Shown: positions 7,971 through 15,824 of the stretch, piece by piece
How the letters are laid out: each line of letters begins with the position of its first letter
Numbering within the stretch: the first letter of the stretch is position 1
DNA from: Propionibacteriaceae bacterium
Lineage (GTDB): Bacteria; Actinomycetota; Actinomycetes; Propionibacteriales; Propionibacteriaceae
Assembly (NCBI GenBank): GCA_031261485.1
Contig: JAISJO010000007.1
Span: 1 to 33,803, forward strand
Direction: 5' to 3'
Length of the DNA stretch: 33,803 bases
Program-made: the position numbers and the translations under genes
Notes under the pieces: generated by a model
What the model was told of the DNA's origin: nothing
Database searches by the model: none
Seen by the model: only the letters and a program-made list of their open reading frames with translations

Positions 7971-8016
7971 GGGCATTCACTCACAACTCACAATCACTCA
8001 TAAGCAAGGAAAACAA

Positions 8017-8868
8017 ATGAGCATTTCAACAGTAATGGTAATCGGCGCAGGCCAGATGGGCGGCGGTATCGCCCAAGTGGCAGCAGCCGCAGGACGCAAG
8101 GTCTACCTCAACGACGTCGACCTGGACATCGTCAAGAAGCGCATCAGCTTTATCGAAGGCCTACTGGCCAAGGACGTCAGCAAAGACAGAATCACCGAGG
8201 CACAGAAAGCGGCCACGCTCGCCAATCTGATTCCCACGAACGATATCGCCATGGCAGCCGACGCTGACCTGGTCATCGAGGCAGTCATTGAGAATATGGA
8301 CCTCAAGTCCAAGATTTTCACCCAACTGGACGAGGTCACCAAGCCTTCGTGCATTCTGGCGTCCAACACCTCTTCGCTGCCGATCACCGAGATCGCCGCC
8401 GTGACGAAGCGCCCGGAACAGGTCATCGGCATGCACTTCATGAACCCGGTTCCGGTCATGAAGCTGGTCGAGGTCATCCGTGGTCTGGCTACCTCCGATG
8501 AGACGCTGAAGGCCATCTTCGATGAGTCTGTGGCCTATGGCAAGACGCCGGTCGAGGTCCGCGACGTGCCTGGGTTCGTCTCCAACCGCCTCCTCATGCC
8601 GATGATCAACGAAGCCATCTTCTGCGTGTACGAGGGTGTCGCCACCGTCGAGGACGCCGACACTGTCATGAAGCTCGGCATGAACTGGCCCATGGGTCCG
8701 TTGACCTTGGCCGATTTCATCGGACTGGACACCTGTTTGTACATCATGGAGGTTCTCTACGACGGTTACGCCGACAGCAAGTATCGTCCCTGCCCGCTGC
8801 TGCGCCAGTACGTCAAGGCTGGCTGGCTCGGCAAGAAGTCCGGCCGCGGTTTCTATACCTACGCCTAA
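8017..8868 (+). CDS. hbd: 3-hydroxybutyryl-CoA dehydrogenase
   Basis: A 283-residue NAD(P)-dependent dehydrogenase that interconverts acetoacetyl-CoA and 3-hydroxybutyryl-CoA. The N-terminal Rossmann domain shows GAGQMGGGIAQ (residues about 10-20). SNTSSLPITE is at about 117-126. The catalytic His140 lies in GMHFMNPVP, and DVPGFVSNR marks the start of the helical C-terminal domain. Length is standard for a stand-alone enzyme without a fused crotonase. The start is set by AAGGA six bases upstream of the ATG at 8017. It follows the thiolase after a strong hairpin and precedes the acyl-CoA dehydrogenase by 24 bp, almost certainly in one transcript with it. Confidence 0.95.
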   Translation: MSISTVMVIGAGQMGGGIAQVAAAAGRKVYLNDVDLDIVKKRISFIEGLLAKDVSKDRITEAQKAATLANLIPTNDIAMAADADLVIEAVIENMDLKSKIFTQLDEVTKPSCILASNTSSLPITEIAAVTKRPEQVIGMHFMNPVPVMKLVEVIRGLATSDETLKAIFDESVAYGKTPVEVRDVPGFVSNRLLMPMINEAIFCVYEGVATVEDADTVMKLGMNWPMGPLTLADFIGLDTCLYIMEVLYDGYADSKYRPCPLLRQYVKAGWLGKKSGRGFYTYA

Positions 8869-8892
8869 CACGAGTAGATAGAAAGGACAATC

Positions 8893-10017
8893 ATGCCGTT
8901 CCACTTAACAGATGAACAAGAAGTAATACGTCAATCCGTGCGAGAGCTTGCCGAGAGGGAGCTGAAACCCATGGCGGCAATCCTCGACCGTGAGCACCGC
9001 CCGCCGCTGGAGAATATCGAAACACTGGCCGAAATGGGCATCATGGGCATGATCCTGCCGTCCCAGTACGGAGGCTCAGACGCCGACCACCTCAGCTACA
9101 CCATCGCGGTGGAAGAGGTCTCCAGGGTGTGCGCCACCACCGGCGTCATGCTGGCGGTCCACCTCGGTCTGGCTTGCTCCATCATCAACACGATGGGCAC
9201 AGAAGAGCAGAAGCAGCACTACCTGCCTGATATGGCTTCTGGCAAGGCTATTGGCGGTTTCTGCCTCACCGAGCCGGGGGCTGGCTCTGACGCCGCCGCC
9301 CTGTCGACCGCCGCAGAAGAAGACGGCAGTGATTACCTGATCACCGGCCAGAAAATCTTCATCACCAACGCTGGTTTCGCCAAGGTCTTCATCGTGATGG
9401 CTCGCACGACGAATGGCATCAGTGCCTTCATCGTCGAGCGCGACATGCCTGGTCTGACCATTTCCGAGCCGGAGCACAAGATGGGCATTCGCGGGTCGAG
9501 CACGTGCACCCTGTTCTTCGACAAGGTACGTGTTCCCAAGTCGAATATGCTCGGCGAAGAAGGTAGCGGATTCAAGGTCGCCATGAAGGGTCTGGCAGGC
9601 GGACGCATTCGCATCGCTGCGCAGGCTTTGGGCATCGCTCAAGGCGCTTATGAAGAGGGCGTGAAATACGCCAAAGAGCGCGTTCAGTTCGGCAAGCCGA
9701 TCGCGGCACTCCAGGCCATTCAGTGGATGGTCGCCGACATGGCTACCGACATTGAAGCTGGTCGTCTCTTGGTCTATCAGGCCGCTGACATGGAGGATCG
9801 CGGACTGGAGTACACCGAAGCAGCCAGCATGGCCAAGCTCTATTGCGGCCCGATGGCCACCCGCGTGACCCACACCGCCCTGCAAATCCATGGCGGCAAC
9901 GGCTACATCGAGGGCTTCCCGATTGAGCGGATGTACCGCGATGCGCGCATCACCGAGATCTATGAGGGCACGTCGGAAATCCAGCGTCTCGTCATTGCTC
10001 GGGCCATTTTGCGGTGA
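8893..10017 (+). CDS. bcd: Short-chain acyl-CoA dehydrogenase (butyryl-CoA dehydrogenase-like)
   Basis: A 374-residue FAD enzyme reducing crotonyl-CoA or oxidising butyryl-CoA. The family pattern is complete: FCLTEPGAGSDA (about 123-134), FITNAGFAKVF, MGIRGSSTC (about 197-205), RVQFGKPI, QIHGGNGYI, and catalytic Glu358 in ITEIYEGTSEIQ. Residue positions and length match bacterial butyryl-CoA dehydrogenases. GAAAGGA precedes the ATG. The electron-transfer flavoprotein genes that usually accompany a bifurcating Bcd are not in the window, and neither is a crotonase. Exact chain-length preference cannot be decided by reading. It is the last gene of the cluster and is followed by a strong hairpin. 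Confidence 0.9.
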   Translation: MPFHLTDEQEVIRQSVRELAERELKPMAAILDREHRPPLENIETLAEMGIMGMILPSQYGGSDADHLSYTIAVEEVSRVCATTGVMLAVHLGLACSIINTMGTEEQKQHYLPDMASGKAIGGFCLTEPGAGSDAAALSTAAEEDGSDYLITGQKIFITNAGFAKVFIVMARTTNGISAFIVERDMPGLTISEPEHKMGIRGSSTCTLFFDKVRVPKSNMLGEEGSGFKVAMKGLAGGRIRIAAQALGIAQGAYEEGVKYAKERVQFGKPIAALQAIQWMVADMATDIEAGRLLVYQAADMEDRGLEYTEAASMAKLYCGPMATRVTHTALQIHGGNGYIEGFPIERMYRDARITEIYEGTSEIQRLVIARAILR

Positions 10018-10051
10018 CTCCGAATCCCCAGAAAAGCAGCTAGTGCGAGTG

Positions 10052-10080
10052 CGAGGGTCCGGCCAATGGTCGGACCCTCG
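10052..10080 (+). terminator. Terminator-like hairpin after the acyl-CoA gene cluster
   Basis: CGAGGGTCCG (10052-10061) and CGGACCCTCG (10071-10080) form a perfect 10-bp GC-rich stem with a 9-nt loop, 35 bp after the stop codon. Only TCTGCAT follows, so this is a hairpin without a classical T-tract, as is common in actinobacteria. Confidence 0.6.
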
Positions 10081-10086
10081 TCTGCA

Positions 10087-10113
10087 TAGTGAAGGCATTT
10101 TAGTGAAGGCATT
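10087..10113. repeat. Short tandem direct repeat
   Basis: TAGTGAAGGCATT occurs at 10087-10099 and again at 10101-10113, one base apart, upstream of the L,D-transpeptidase promoter candidate. It could be a slippage product or paired binding sites. Confidence 0.5.
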
Positions 10114-10150
10114 CGAGAGGCGTTTAGGCGCGGCACGCCAGTGGTGCGGC

Positions 10151-10180
10151 ATGACATTTGTCTTGGGGGGGTCGTATCAT
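10151..10180 (+). promoter_or_regulatory. Candidate promoter of the L,D-transpeptidase gene
   Basis: ATGACA (10151-10156, five of six to TTGACA) and TATCAT (10175-10180, five of six to TATAAT) are 18 bp apart. Transcription would begin near 10187, upstream of the ribosome site GAGGAA at 10217. This argues against the in-frame ATG at 10179, which lies inside the -10 box. Confidence 0.5.
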
Positions 10181-10226
10181 GGTAGGGAGGCAGGAGTGGG
10201 GTACTTGTCCTGCGACGAGGAAATGG

Positions 10227-12566
10227 ATGATGATGGCTAGGAAAATAGCGGCGGCTCGGAAAAGAGCGGTGCACAAGCCCCCGGTGGAAAACACGGAAGA
10301 CGTGAATACTGTCGAGGCTGAGCAAGACACCCCCATAGCTGACGTAGAGTCAGGCGCTCCCGCCTCTGCCACGACTGACGAATCTACTGTGCCTGATGGT
10401 TCTGCGGGAGATGTCGATGCCGAGGAATCCACCGAGTCCATTGAGGAATCTGTTACGCCGGCTGATCCCACAGAATCTGTAGAGGCTGAGGAGCCTTCTG
10501 ACATAGTTGACGACGTGCCTGAGTCCGCTGGGCTTGAGTCCGACGTTCCTGAGGCCACTGAGCCTGAGACCGCCGAGCTTGAGGCCGCCGAGCCTGAAGA
10601 TGACCTCGCCGCCGATGTCGATGAAGATGCCGAGCCTGCCGAAGACGGGGCGCTGGCGGAGGAAAACCCCGAAGACGTGCCCGCCGATGTCACCGATGCC
10701 GAGTCAGCGACCGACGAGACAGAGCAGGCGGCAGAAGAGGAGACAGAGTCGGCGACCGACGAGACTGTGGCGCAGCAAGAGGATGCCGACCTCGACTCAG
10801 ACGTGACTGATTCGGATGTGGAAAACACTGACCCGGACCTAGTTGGCACTGACCTAGAGGCGGAGAAAACAGATGTAGCGGCCCAGGGGTCGGAGAACAC
10901 GGACGTAGAGGACGTGGATGCGGCCGATGCCAAGGCCGAGGAATCGGTGGAGGAATCGGATGGCCTCGATTCCGGTGACCTCGTTGCTCCTGCGGTCGTC
11001 TCCGATGAGGCAGAAGCAGAGTCTCCCGCCGAGACTTCGGATGAGATCCACGCGGTCAGGCCCGCCAAGGCCCCCAAAGTCGCAAAGTCTCCCAAGCCGG
11101 CGAAAGCGCCTCGGACTCCCAAACTGACCCAGACCCCCGCGACTGCCAAGGCACCGAAGACCCACAAGAGGCATCCGATTCTGGCGGCGGGCCTTGCCGC
11201 TCTGAGCGCAGTCTTGGTCGTGGGTGGGGCTGTCGGAGGTGCCACGTATTTCTTCCGCGACCACGCCAAGCCAGGACTTGAGTTGATGGGCGAACCAGTG
11301 ACAGGCATGACCGCGACAGAAGTCGCAACTCTTGCCGCGACCCTTTCTAGTGAATACACAGTGACCTTCCAGATGGGGAATGTGCTCACGACAGCCAGTG
11401 CCACCGATGCCGGCGTCACCTTCGACACGGATTCCACGGTGAGTTCCATCATGGAACCCGCCAACACATCCGGGTTCCTGTCCACGTACAACCCCTTCGT
11501 TCCCAAAGAGGTCGTTCTGGCCATCAATGTGGACGAGAAGAGGCTGCAACGGTATCTCGATGAGACCTTCATCGCTGCTGACAAGCGTCAAGTGCCTGCC
11601 GGCGTGGCCTTCGACCAAGCGGCGGGTGCTTTCGCGGTCGTTTCTTCCGTTGATGGTGTCCAGGCGGATGCGGCCGCGGTCGCCAAGGCGCTGAAGGCGG
11701 GCGAAGGATTATCCGACGCCATTGAGGTGCCCACACGAGTGGAACCACCCTTCATTTCCAATGAAACCATTCAGGAAACGGTCGATGCTGCCAATGCCCG
11801 GCTGGCAGCGGCGTATACCTTCACCAACGGTGGGGCGACGTACTCTGTTCCGTCGGCGACTGTGCGAGGATGGCTTGATGTCGTCATCAACGACACCTTG
11901 GGGACGGCCTCCATCACCTACGACGAAGCGGCGGTCAAGGCATCCCTTCCGAACCTGCTGAACACAAACCTGGCCACGCCAGCGACGAACACAGAGATCA
12001 TGGTCGGGCCTGAGGGGCAGCATCTGGCGGTCGTCCAATACGGTGTGGATGGCACGGTCGTTGCTGGCATGGATTCACTGACGCAGGCTACCTATGATGC
12101 TTTGGTTGCCGGGACAGGTTTGAGTATGCCGGTCACCGTCGAGTACCAGGCAGCCCAGGAAGCAGCAGTGCCCATGGACCCCGAATACACTGTCGCCGGT
12201 GGTGAAAAGTGGATGGAACTCAACCTGTCCGCGTTTACCTTGACGCGGTGGGAGGGCACCACGAAGCTTAGGACCTACGTTGTGGCCCTGGGTCGCGTTG
12301 GCACACCCACTCGTCCAGGCATTTTCCATGTGTGGATGAAGTTGGCCAGCCAGGATATGTACGGCGTTGACGATGGAGTTCCCTGGCGCTATGACGGAGT
12401 TCCCTGGATCTCGTATTTTGATGGCGGGCGCGCTATCCACGGAGTGTACTGGCACGTGGCATTTGGTACCCGAGCGTCACACGGATGCGCCGGTATGTGG
12501 GTTGGTGAGGCCAGAGAGGTGTTTGAGTGGGACGAGGTCGGCACAATGGTCATCGCGCATTACTGA
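10227..12566 (+). CDS. Membrane-bound L,D-transpeptidase (YkuD) with long acidic N-terminal tail
   Basis: A 779-residue protein. Residues about 12-275 are a low-complexity Glu/Asp/Ala/Thr/Ser segment. Residues about 278-315 switch to a Lys/Pro/Ala-rich basic stretch (KAPKVAKSPKPAKAP and similar). A membrane helix follows at about 317-340. The extracytoplasmic part contains peptidoglycan-binding-like domains (PG_binding_4 type, about 345-640) and a C-terminal YkuD domain (about 660-779) with IHGVYWH and the nucleophile Cys754 in SHGCAGM. Such enzymes make 3-3 cross-links in peptidoglycan or attach proteins to it. The Asn that usually follows the catalytic SHGC motif is replaced by Gly. Three consecutive ATGs occur at 10227, 10230 and 10233. 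I chose the first, six bases after GAGG. Confidence 0.88.
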   Translation: MMMARKIAAARKRAVHKPPVENTEDVNTVEAEQDTPIADVESGAPASATTDESTVPDGSAGDVDAEESTESIEESVTPADPTESVEAEEPSDIVDDVPESAGLESDVPEATEPETAELEAAEPEDDLAADVDEDAEPAEDGALAEENPEDVPADVTDAESATDETEQAAEEETESATDETVAQQEDADLDSDVTDSDVENTDPDLVGTDLEAEKTDVAAQGSENTDVEDVDAADAKAEESVEESDGLDSGDLVAPAVVSDEAEAESPAETSDEIHAVRPAKAPKVAKSPKPAKAPRTPKLTQTPATAKAPKTHKRHPILAAGLAALSAVLVVGGAVGGATYFFRDHAKPGLELMGEPVTGMTATEVATLAATLSSEYTVTFQMGNVLTTASATDAGVTFDTDSTVSSIMEPANTSGFLSTYNPFVPKEVVLAINVDEKRLQRYLDETFIAADKRQVPAGVAFDQAAGAFAVVSSVDGVQADAAAVAKALKAGEGLSDAIEVPTRVEPPFISNETIQETVDAANARLAAAYTFTNGGATYSVPSATVRGWLDVVINDTLGTASITYDEAAVKASLPNLLNTNLATPATNTEIMVGPEGQHLAVVQYGVDGTVVAGMDSLTQATYDALVAGTGLSMPVTVEYQAAQEAAVPMDPEYTVAGGEKWMELNLSAFTLTRWEGTTKLRTYVVALGRVGTPTRPGIFHVWMKLASQDMYGVDDGVPWRYDGVPWISYFDGGRAIHGVYWHVAFGTRASHGCAGMWVGEAREVFEWDEVGTMVIAHY

Positions 12567-12581
12567 TACGTGATGCCCGAC

Positions 12582-12615
12582 TGGCCCAGGATGTGGGCCA
12601 TGACCAGAGGTGGTC
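12582..12615. terminator. Two adjacent hairpins between convergent genes
   Basis: TGGCCC/GGGCCA (12582-12587, 12595-12600) is followed at once by GACCA/TGGTC (12602-12606, 12611-12615). They lie between the convergent L,D-transpeptidase and DUF885 genes and could terminate transcription from both sides. Confidence 0.45.
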
Positions 12616-12630
12616 CTGCCATCTTTTCGC

Positions 12631-14301
12631 CTAGCCGAGTAGCGCCTCCCGCAAGGTGTCCAGCCCGAGTGCCCCGAGGGACAGGGCTTGGGCATGGAAG
12701 TCCTTGAGCGAGAAACACGCTCCTTCGCGCGCCTGAGCCGAGGAGCGAATATCGGTCCAGGTCTTCTGCCCGATGGCGTAGGACGGCGCCTGTCCTGGCC
12801 ATCCGAAGTACCTCATGACCTCGAAGCGAGCCACATCTGGGTCAGCCGCCACATGGGCGTTGAAGTAGGATAACGCCTTGTCAAACGTCCATTCGCTACC
12901 GCCCACCTCAGCGGGTGGCGTGAATCCAGCGTGCAGACCGATGTCGATGACCACTCGTACGGCCCTCATCGCCTGTGCGTCGAGCATCCCGAGCATCATG
13001 GCCGGGTCGTCCATGTACCCCAACTCGGCCATGAGTTGTTCGGCGTACAGCGCCCAGCCTTCACCATGGCCTGAGACCCACACTCCCGAGCGTCGCCACG
13101 AGTTGAGCGACTCACGGTTGTACACGGCCTGTCCGATTTGCAGGTGGTGACCCGGCACACCCTCGTGGTGGACTGTGGTGAGTTCGCGCCATGTCGAGAA
13201 GGTCGTCTGCCCGTCAGGCACCGACCACCACATGCGTCCGGGCCGAGAGAAGTCATCGGTCGGTTCGGTGTAATAGACGCCGCCGTCATGGGTGGGTGCG
13301 ATGAGGCACTCGATGCGCTGCAGGGGTTCGGGGATGTCGAAATGGACTCCGTTGAGTTCTGCGATCACCGCATCCGCGCGGGCCTGCATCCAGGACTTCA
13401 TCGCCTCGCTTCCGTGAAGGAGGTATTGAGGATCGACGTCCAAAGAGGCTTTCGTCTCCGCCACACTCAGTCCCGGTCGCAACGACGCAGCAATCTCGGA
13501 TTGGCGCTCCTCCAATTCGGCGACGCGGTCGAGGCCCCAGCGGTAGGTCGATTCGAGGTCGATCACTGTTCCAAGGAAGGAACGCGACGCCAGGGTGTAC
13601 CTCGCTTCGCCCACTCCATCCTGGTCGGTCCCCAGTTCGCGGACCTGTTCACGCAACCGATTGATTGCTCCTTGATAAGCGAGAATGGCGACCTGTACAC
13701 CTTCGTCGAGGCCGTCGCATACTGTCGAACTCAGACCAGGAATACTCGCTTGGGCGCGGGGAAGCAGCCCAGCGAAGAATCCATTGTCGGAAATCCAGCC
13801 CTCGCACTGTGCGATGAGGGCGTCCACTTGGCGGGTGGCCGGGCGTATCCCCTTGTCAATGGCAGCCAGTTGGGACTCGAACCATCCGGAAATGGCGGTG
13901 GGAAGAGCACGGAGACGAGCCGCGATGGTTGCCCAATTGTCGGCGGTGTCCATGGGCATGAGGTCGAAGGTGTCACGGACGGCGTGCAGACCGGAGGCGA
14001 TGTTGTTGAGGGTAGCGAGGTCCTCTCCGGCTTCGTGGAGTTCCGCCTCCAACCCAAGCCTCTCCTTCATGGCGGCCAGCGTCACCCGGTCTGTGTCGTC
14101 AAGTGGCTGGATTTCAGCGATCTTGGCCAAAGTGGAGTCCACAAGTTTGGCATACTCGGCGATTCCTGTTGGTGAGAGGTCGTCCAGTTCGTCTTGGCGC
14201 TCGCGGCGTCCCAGATACGTCAGTTGTAAAGGGCTGAGCGCAGCGCTCGCCTCGAAGAAATCCTCGGCCAGTGCGTCCACAGGGGTAGGTGTACGTGTCA
14301 T
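12631..14301 (-). CDS. DUF885-family putative zinc peptidase
   Basis: A 556-residue soluble protein of the DUF885 family (PF05960), whose members carry an HExxGHH-type zinc signature. Here it reads HHEGVPGHHLQ near residues 377-387, followed by the conserved GEGWALYAEQLM (about residues 410-421) that supplies further ligands. No signal peptide is seen, so a cytoplasmic aminopeptidase or dipeptidase role is likely, but substrates are unknown. The ATG at 14301 begins the homologous region (MTRTPTPVDAL). No ribosome site precedes it, yet TACCCT (TANNNT) lies seven bases upstream on this strand, so the mRNA may be leaderless. It is divergent from the GH1 gene, and a perfect palindrome overlaps its predicted promoter. 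Confidence 0.8.
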   Translation of the reverse strand: MTRTPTPVDALAEDFFEASAALSPLQLTYLGRRERQDELDDLSPTGIAEYAKLVDSTLAKIAEIQPLDDTDRVTLAAMKERLGLEAELHEAGEDLATLNNIASGLHAVRDTFDLMPMDTADNWATIAARLRALPTAISGWFESQLAAIDKGIRPATRQVDALIAQCEGWISDNGFFAGLLPRAQASIPGLSSTVCDGLDEGVQVAILAYQGAINRLREQVRELGTDQDGVGEARYTLASRSFLGTVIDLESTYRWGLDRVAELEERQSEIAASLRPGLSVAETKASLDVDPQYLLHGSEAMKSWMQARADAVIAELNGVHFDIPEPLQRIECLIAPTHDGGVYYTEPTDDFSRPGRMWWSVPDGQTTFSTWRELTTVHHEGVPGHHLQIGQAVYNRESLNSWRRSGVWVSGHGEGWALYAEQLMAELGYMDDPAMMLGMLDAQAMRAVRVVIDIGLHAGFTPPAEVGGSEWTFDKALSYFNAHVAADPDVARFEVMRYFGWPGQAPSYAIGQKTWTDIRSSAQAREGACFSLKDFHAQALSLGALGLDTLREALLG

Positions 14302-14304
14302 GGA

Positions 14305-14325
14305 AACCAGGGTACACGCCTGGTT
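14305..14325. promoter_or_regulatory. Candidate operator between divergent DUF885 and GH1 genes
   Basis: AACCAGG (14305-14311) and CCTGGTT (14319-14325) form a perfect 7-bp inverted repeat with a 7-bp centre. It starts four bases from the DUF885 start codon and overlaps its presumed -10 box, and lies 54 bp upstream of the GH1 ATG. The geometry fits a dimeric regulator. No regulator gene is adjacent, so its identity is unknown. Confidence 0.45.
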
Positions 14326-14378
14326 ATCTGTACTCAGGGATGACCGCCACACTCCAAACGACCAAGTAGGGTAGAGCC

Positions 14379-15647
14379 ATGAAGCTGGACCTAGGTTCCC
14401 TGGAACTGGGGGTGGCCACCGCCGCCACTCAGATTGAGGGTGGTAACGCCGACACCAACTGGCACCGCTGGGCCGAGGCTGGGGGAGTCAAGGATGGCTC
14501 AACGCCTGCGAGGGCGTGCGACCACTGGAACCGAGTGGACGAGGACATCGCCTTGCTCAAAGAACTGGGTGTTCGTCATTACCGGATGGGCCTTGAGTGG
14601 GCGCGCATCGAGCCTGCTCCCGGCGTATTCGATCAGGATGCCATCGACCATTACCGCTACGAGGTCAAGGCACTGCGCGAAGCTGGCATTGCTCCTTTAG
14701 TCACGCTTCACCATTTCAACAACCCTGGGTGGGTCGAGGAGAAGGGCGCGTGGACCGATCCCAAGGTCATACCTGTCTTCCTCGCGTACGTCCGCCATGT
14801 GCTCAATGCCTTGTCTGAGTGGGTGGATGAGTGGGTCACCATCAACGAGCCCAATGTGTACGCGACCCAGTCCTATGCTTTCGGTGAGTGGCCTCCCGGT
14901 GAGAAGAACCTGGGCCATGCCATGAAAGTCATGAGCAATCTCGCGCAGGCTCATTGTCGTGCGTACAGCCTCATCCACGCCCTGCAACCCTGCGCCCGAG
15001 TCGGGGTGGCCCACCATCTGCGCGTCTTCGACCCCGCGAACAGGCACAATCCTGCGGACAGTGTTGGTGCGAAGACCATGGAATACCTCTTCCAAACCGC
15101 AGTCCTGGAAGCAACATGCTATGGGCGTTTCCTACCTCCTCTGACGCGCACCCCGCGCATCGACGGGGGAAACTACTTCGACTTCCTGGGCGTCAATTAC
15201 TACACGCGCTCCTGGGTGAAGGGGACTGCCCAAGGCACGCGCCCCGATTCGCCCGTCAACGACCTGGGTTGGGAGATTTACCCTGACGGCCTGACACAGT
15301 TGTTGACTTCGATGTATGAGAAGTACCCCGCCCCCATCTACATCACGGAGAACGGCACGGCGGACAGGGCGGACGCTTGGCGGGCGAGGTACGTGTACGA
15401 GCATCTGGCGGCTGCCGTCGAATCAGGCGCGCCCGTCGAGCGATACTATCATTGGTGCTTCACTGACAACTGGGAGTGGATCGAAGGAGAGGTGCCTCGC
15501 TTCGGGTTGGTGGGTTTGGACTACGAGACTGGGGTCCGGACGGTTCGGCCTTCAGGGCGTTTCTTCGCCGATATCGGCGCCCAGGGCGGGGTCACTGACG
15601 AGGCGTACGAGCGTTGGGTCGCGCCTGCGGAATACCGACAAGGGTAA
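14379..15647 (+). CDS. Glycoside hydrolase family 1 beta-glucosidase
   Basis: A 422-residue GH1 TIM-barrel enzyme, somewhat shorter than the typical 440-480. It hydrolyses beta-linked glucosides or galactosides. The acid/base Glu157 lies in TINEPNVYA and the nucleophile Glu324 in YITENGTAD. The N-terminal GVATAATQIEGG, HYRMGLEWARIEP and the WSxxDN-like segment (here CFTDNWEW) are all present. There is no signal peptide, so it acts inside the cell on imported sugars. The start ATG follows an AGGGTAG sequence that may serve as a weak ribosome site or, as TAGGGT, a -10 box of a leaderless transcript. No sugar transporter is adjacent. Phospho-beta-glucosidase activity is not excluded. Confidence 0.9.
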   Translation: MKLDLGSLELGVATAATQIEGGNADTNWHRWAEAGGVKDGSTPARACDHWNRVDEDIALLKELGVRHYRMGLEWARIEPAPGVFDQDAIDHYRYEVKALREAGIAPLVTLHHFNNPGWVEEKGAWTDPKVIPVFLAYVRHVLNALSEWVDEWVTINEPNVYATQSYAFGEWPPGEKNLGHAMKVMSNLAQAHCRAYSLIHALQPCARVGVAHHLRVFDPANRHNPADSVGAKTMEYLFQTAVLEATCYGRFLPPLTRTPRIDGGNYFDFLGVNYYTRSWVKGTAQGTRPDSPVNDLGWEIYPDGLTQLLTSMYEKYPAPIYITENGTADRADAWRARYVYEHLAAAVESGAPVERYYHWCFTDNWEWIEGEVPRFGLVGLDYETGVRTVRPSGRFFADIGAQGGVTDEAYERWVAPAEYRQG

Positions 15648-15662
15648 GGAACAAGGTCGGTT

Positions 15663-15694
15663 GGCCGCACCCCCCTTGATGTGCGTTTGCGGCC
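15663..15694 (+). terminator. Weak hairpin downstream of the GH1 gene
   Basis: GGCCGC (15663-15668) can pair with GCGGCC (15689-15694), or alternatively GCAC (15667-15670) with GTGC (15681-15684). The loop is long and there is no T-run. It is the only candidate terminator I see between the GH1 and lipoprotein genes. Confidence 0.25.
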
Positions 15695-15824
15695 CGCGCG
15701 TCCAGAATTGTTGCCGAATTGTGACCTAATACGGCCCTTGCGGGCTAGGGGAAGGTCAGACGCGGGCAGTAGAATTGCCCTACCAAATACGGGATTTACC
15801 CACAATACACGATTGGAACAACAA

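Noticed and set aside
10124..11584. A 486-codon Ser-rich frame antisense to the L,D-transpeptidase
   Set aside because: It mirrors the Glu/Asp-rich acidic tail codons (GAG/GAC give CTC/GTC and, shifted, TCx). It has no family similarity and sits opposite a gene with a clear promoter and catalytic domain.
12370..12415. Direct repeat GGAGTTCCCTGG inside the L,D-transpeptidase gene
   Set aside because: It encodes GVPW twice in a region where YkuD proteins usually have a similar VPW motif, so a family sequence with local duplication explains it.
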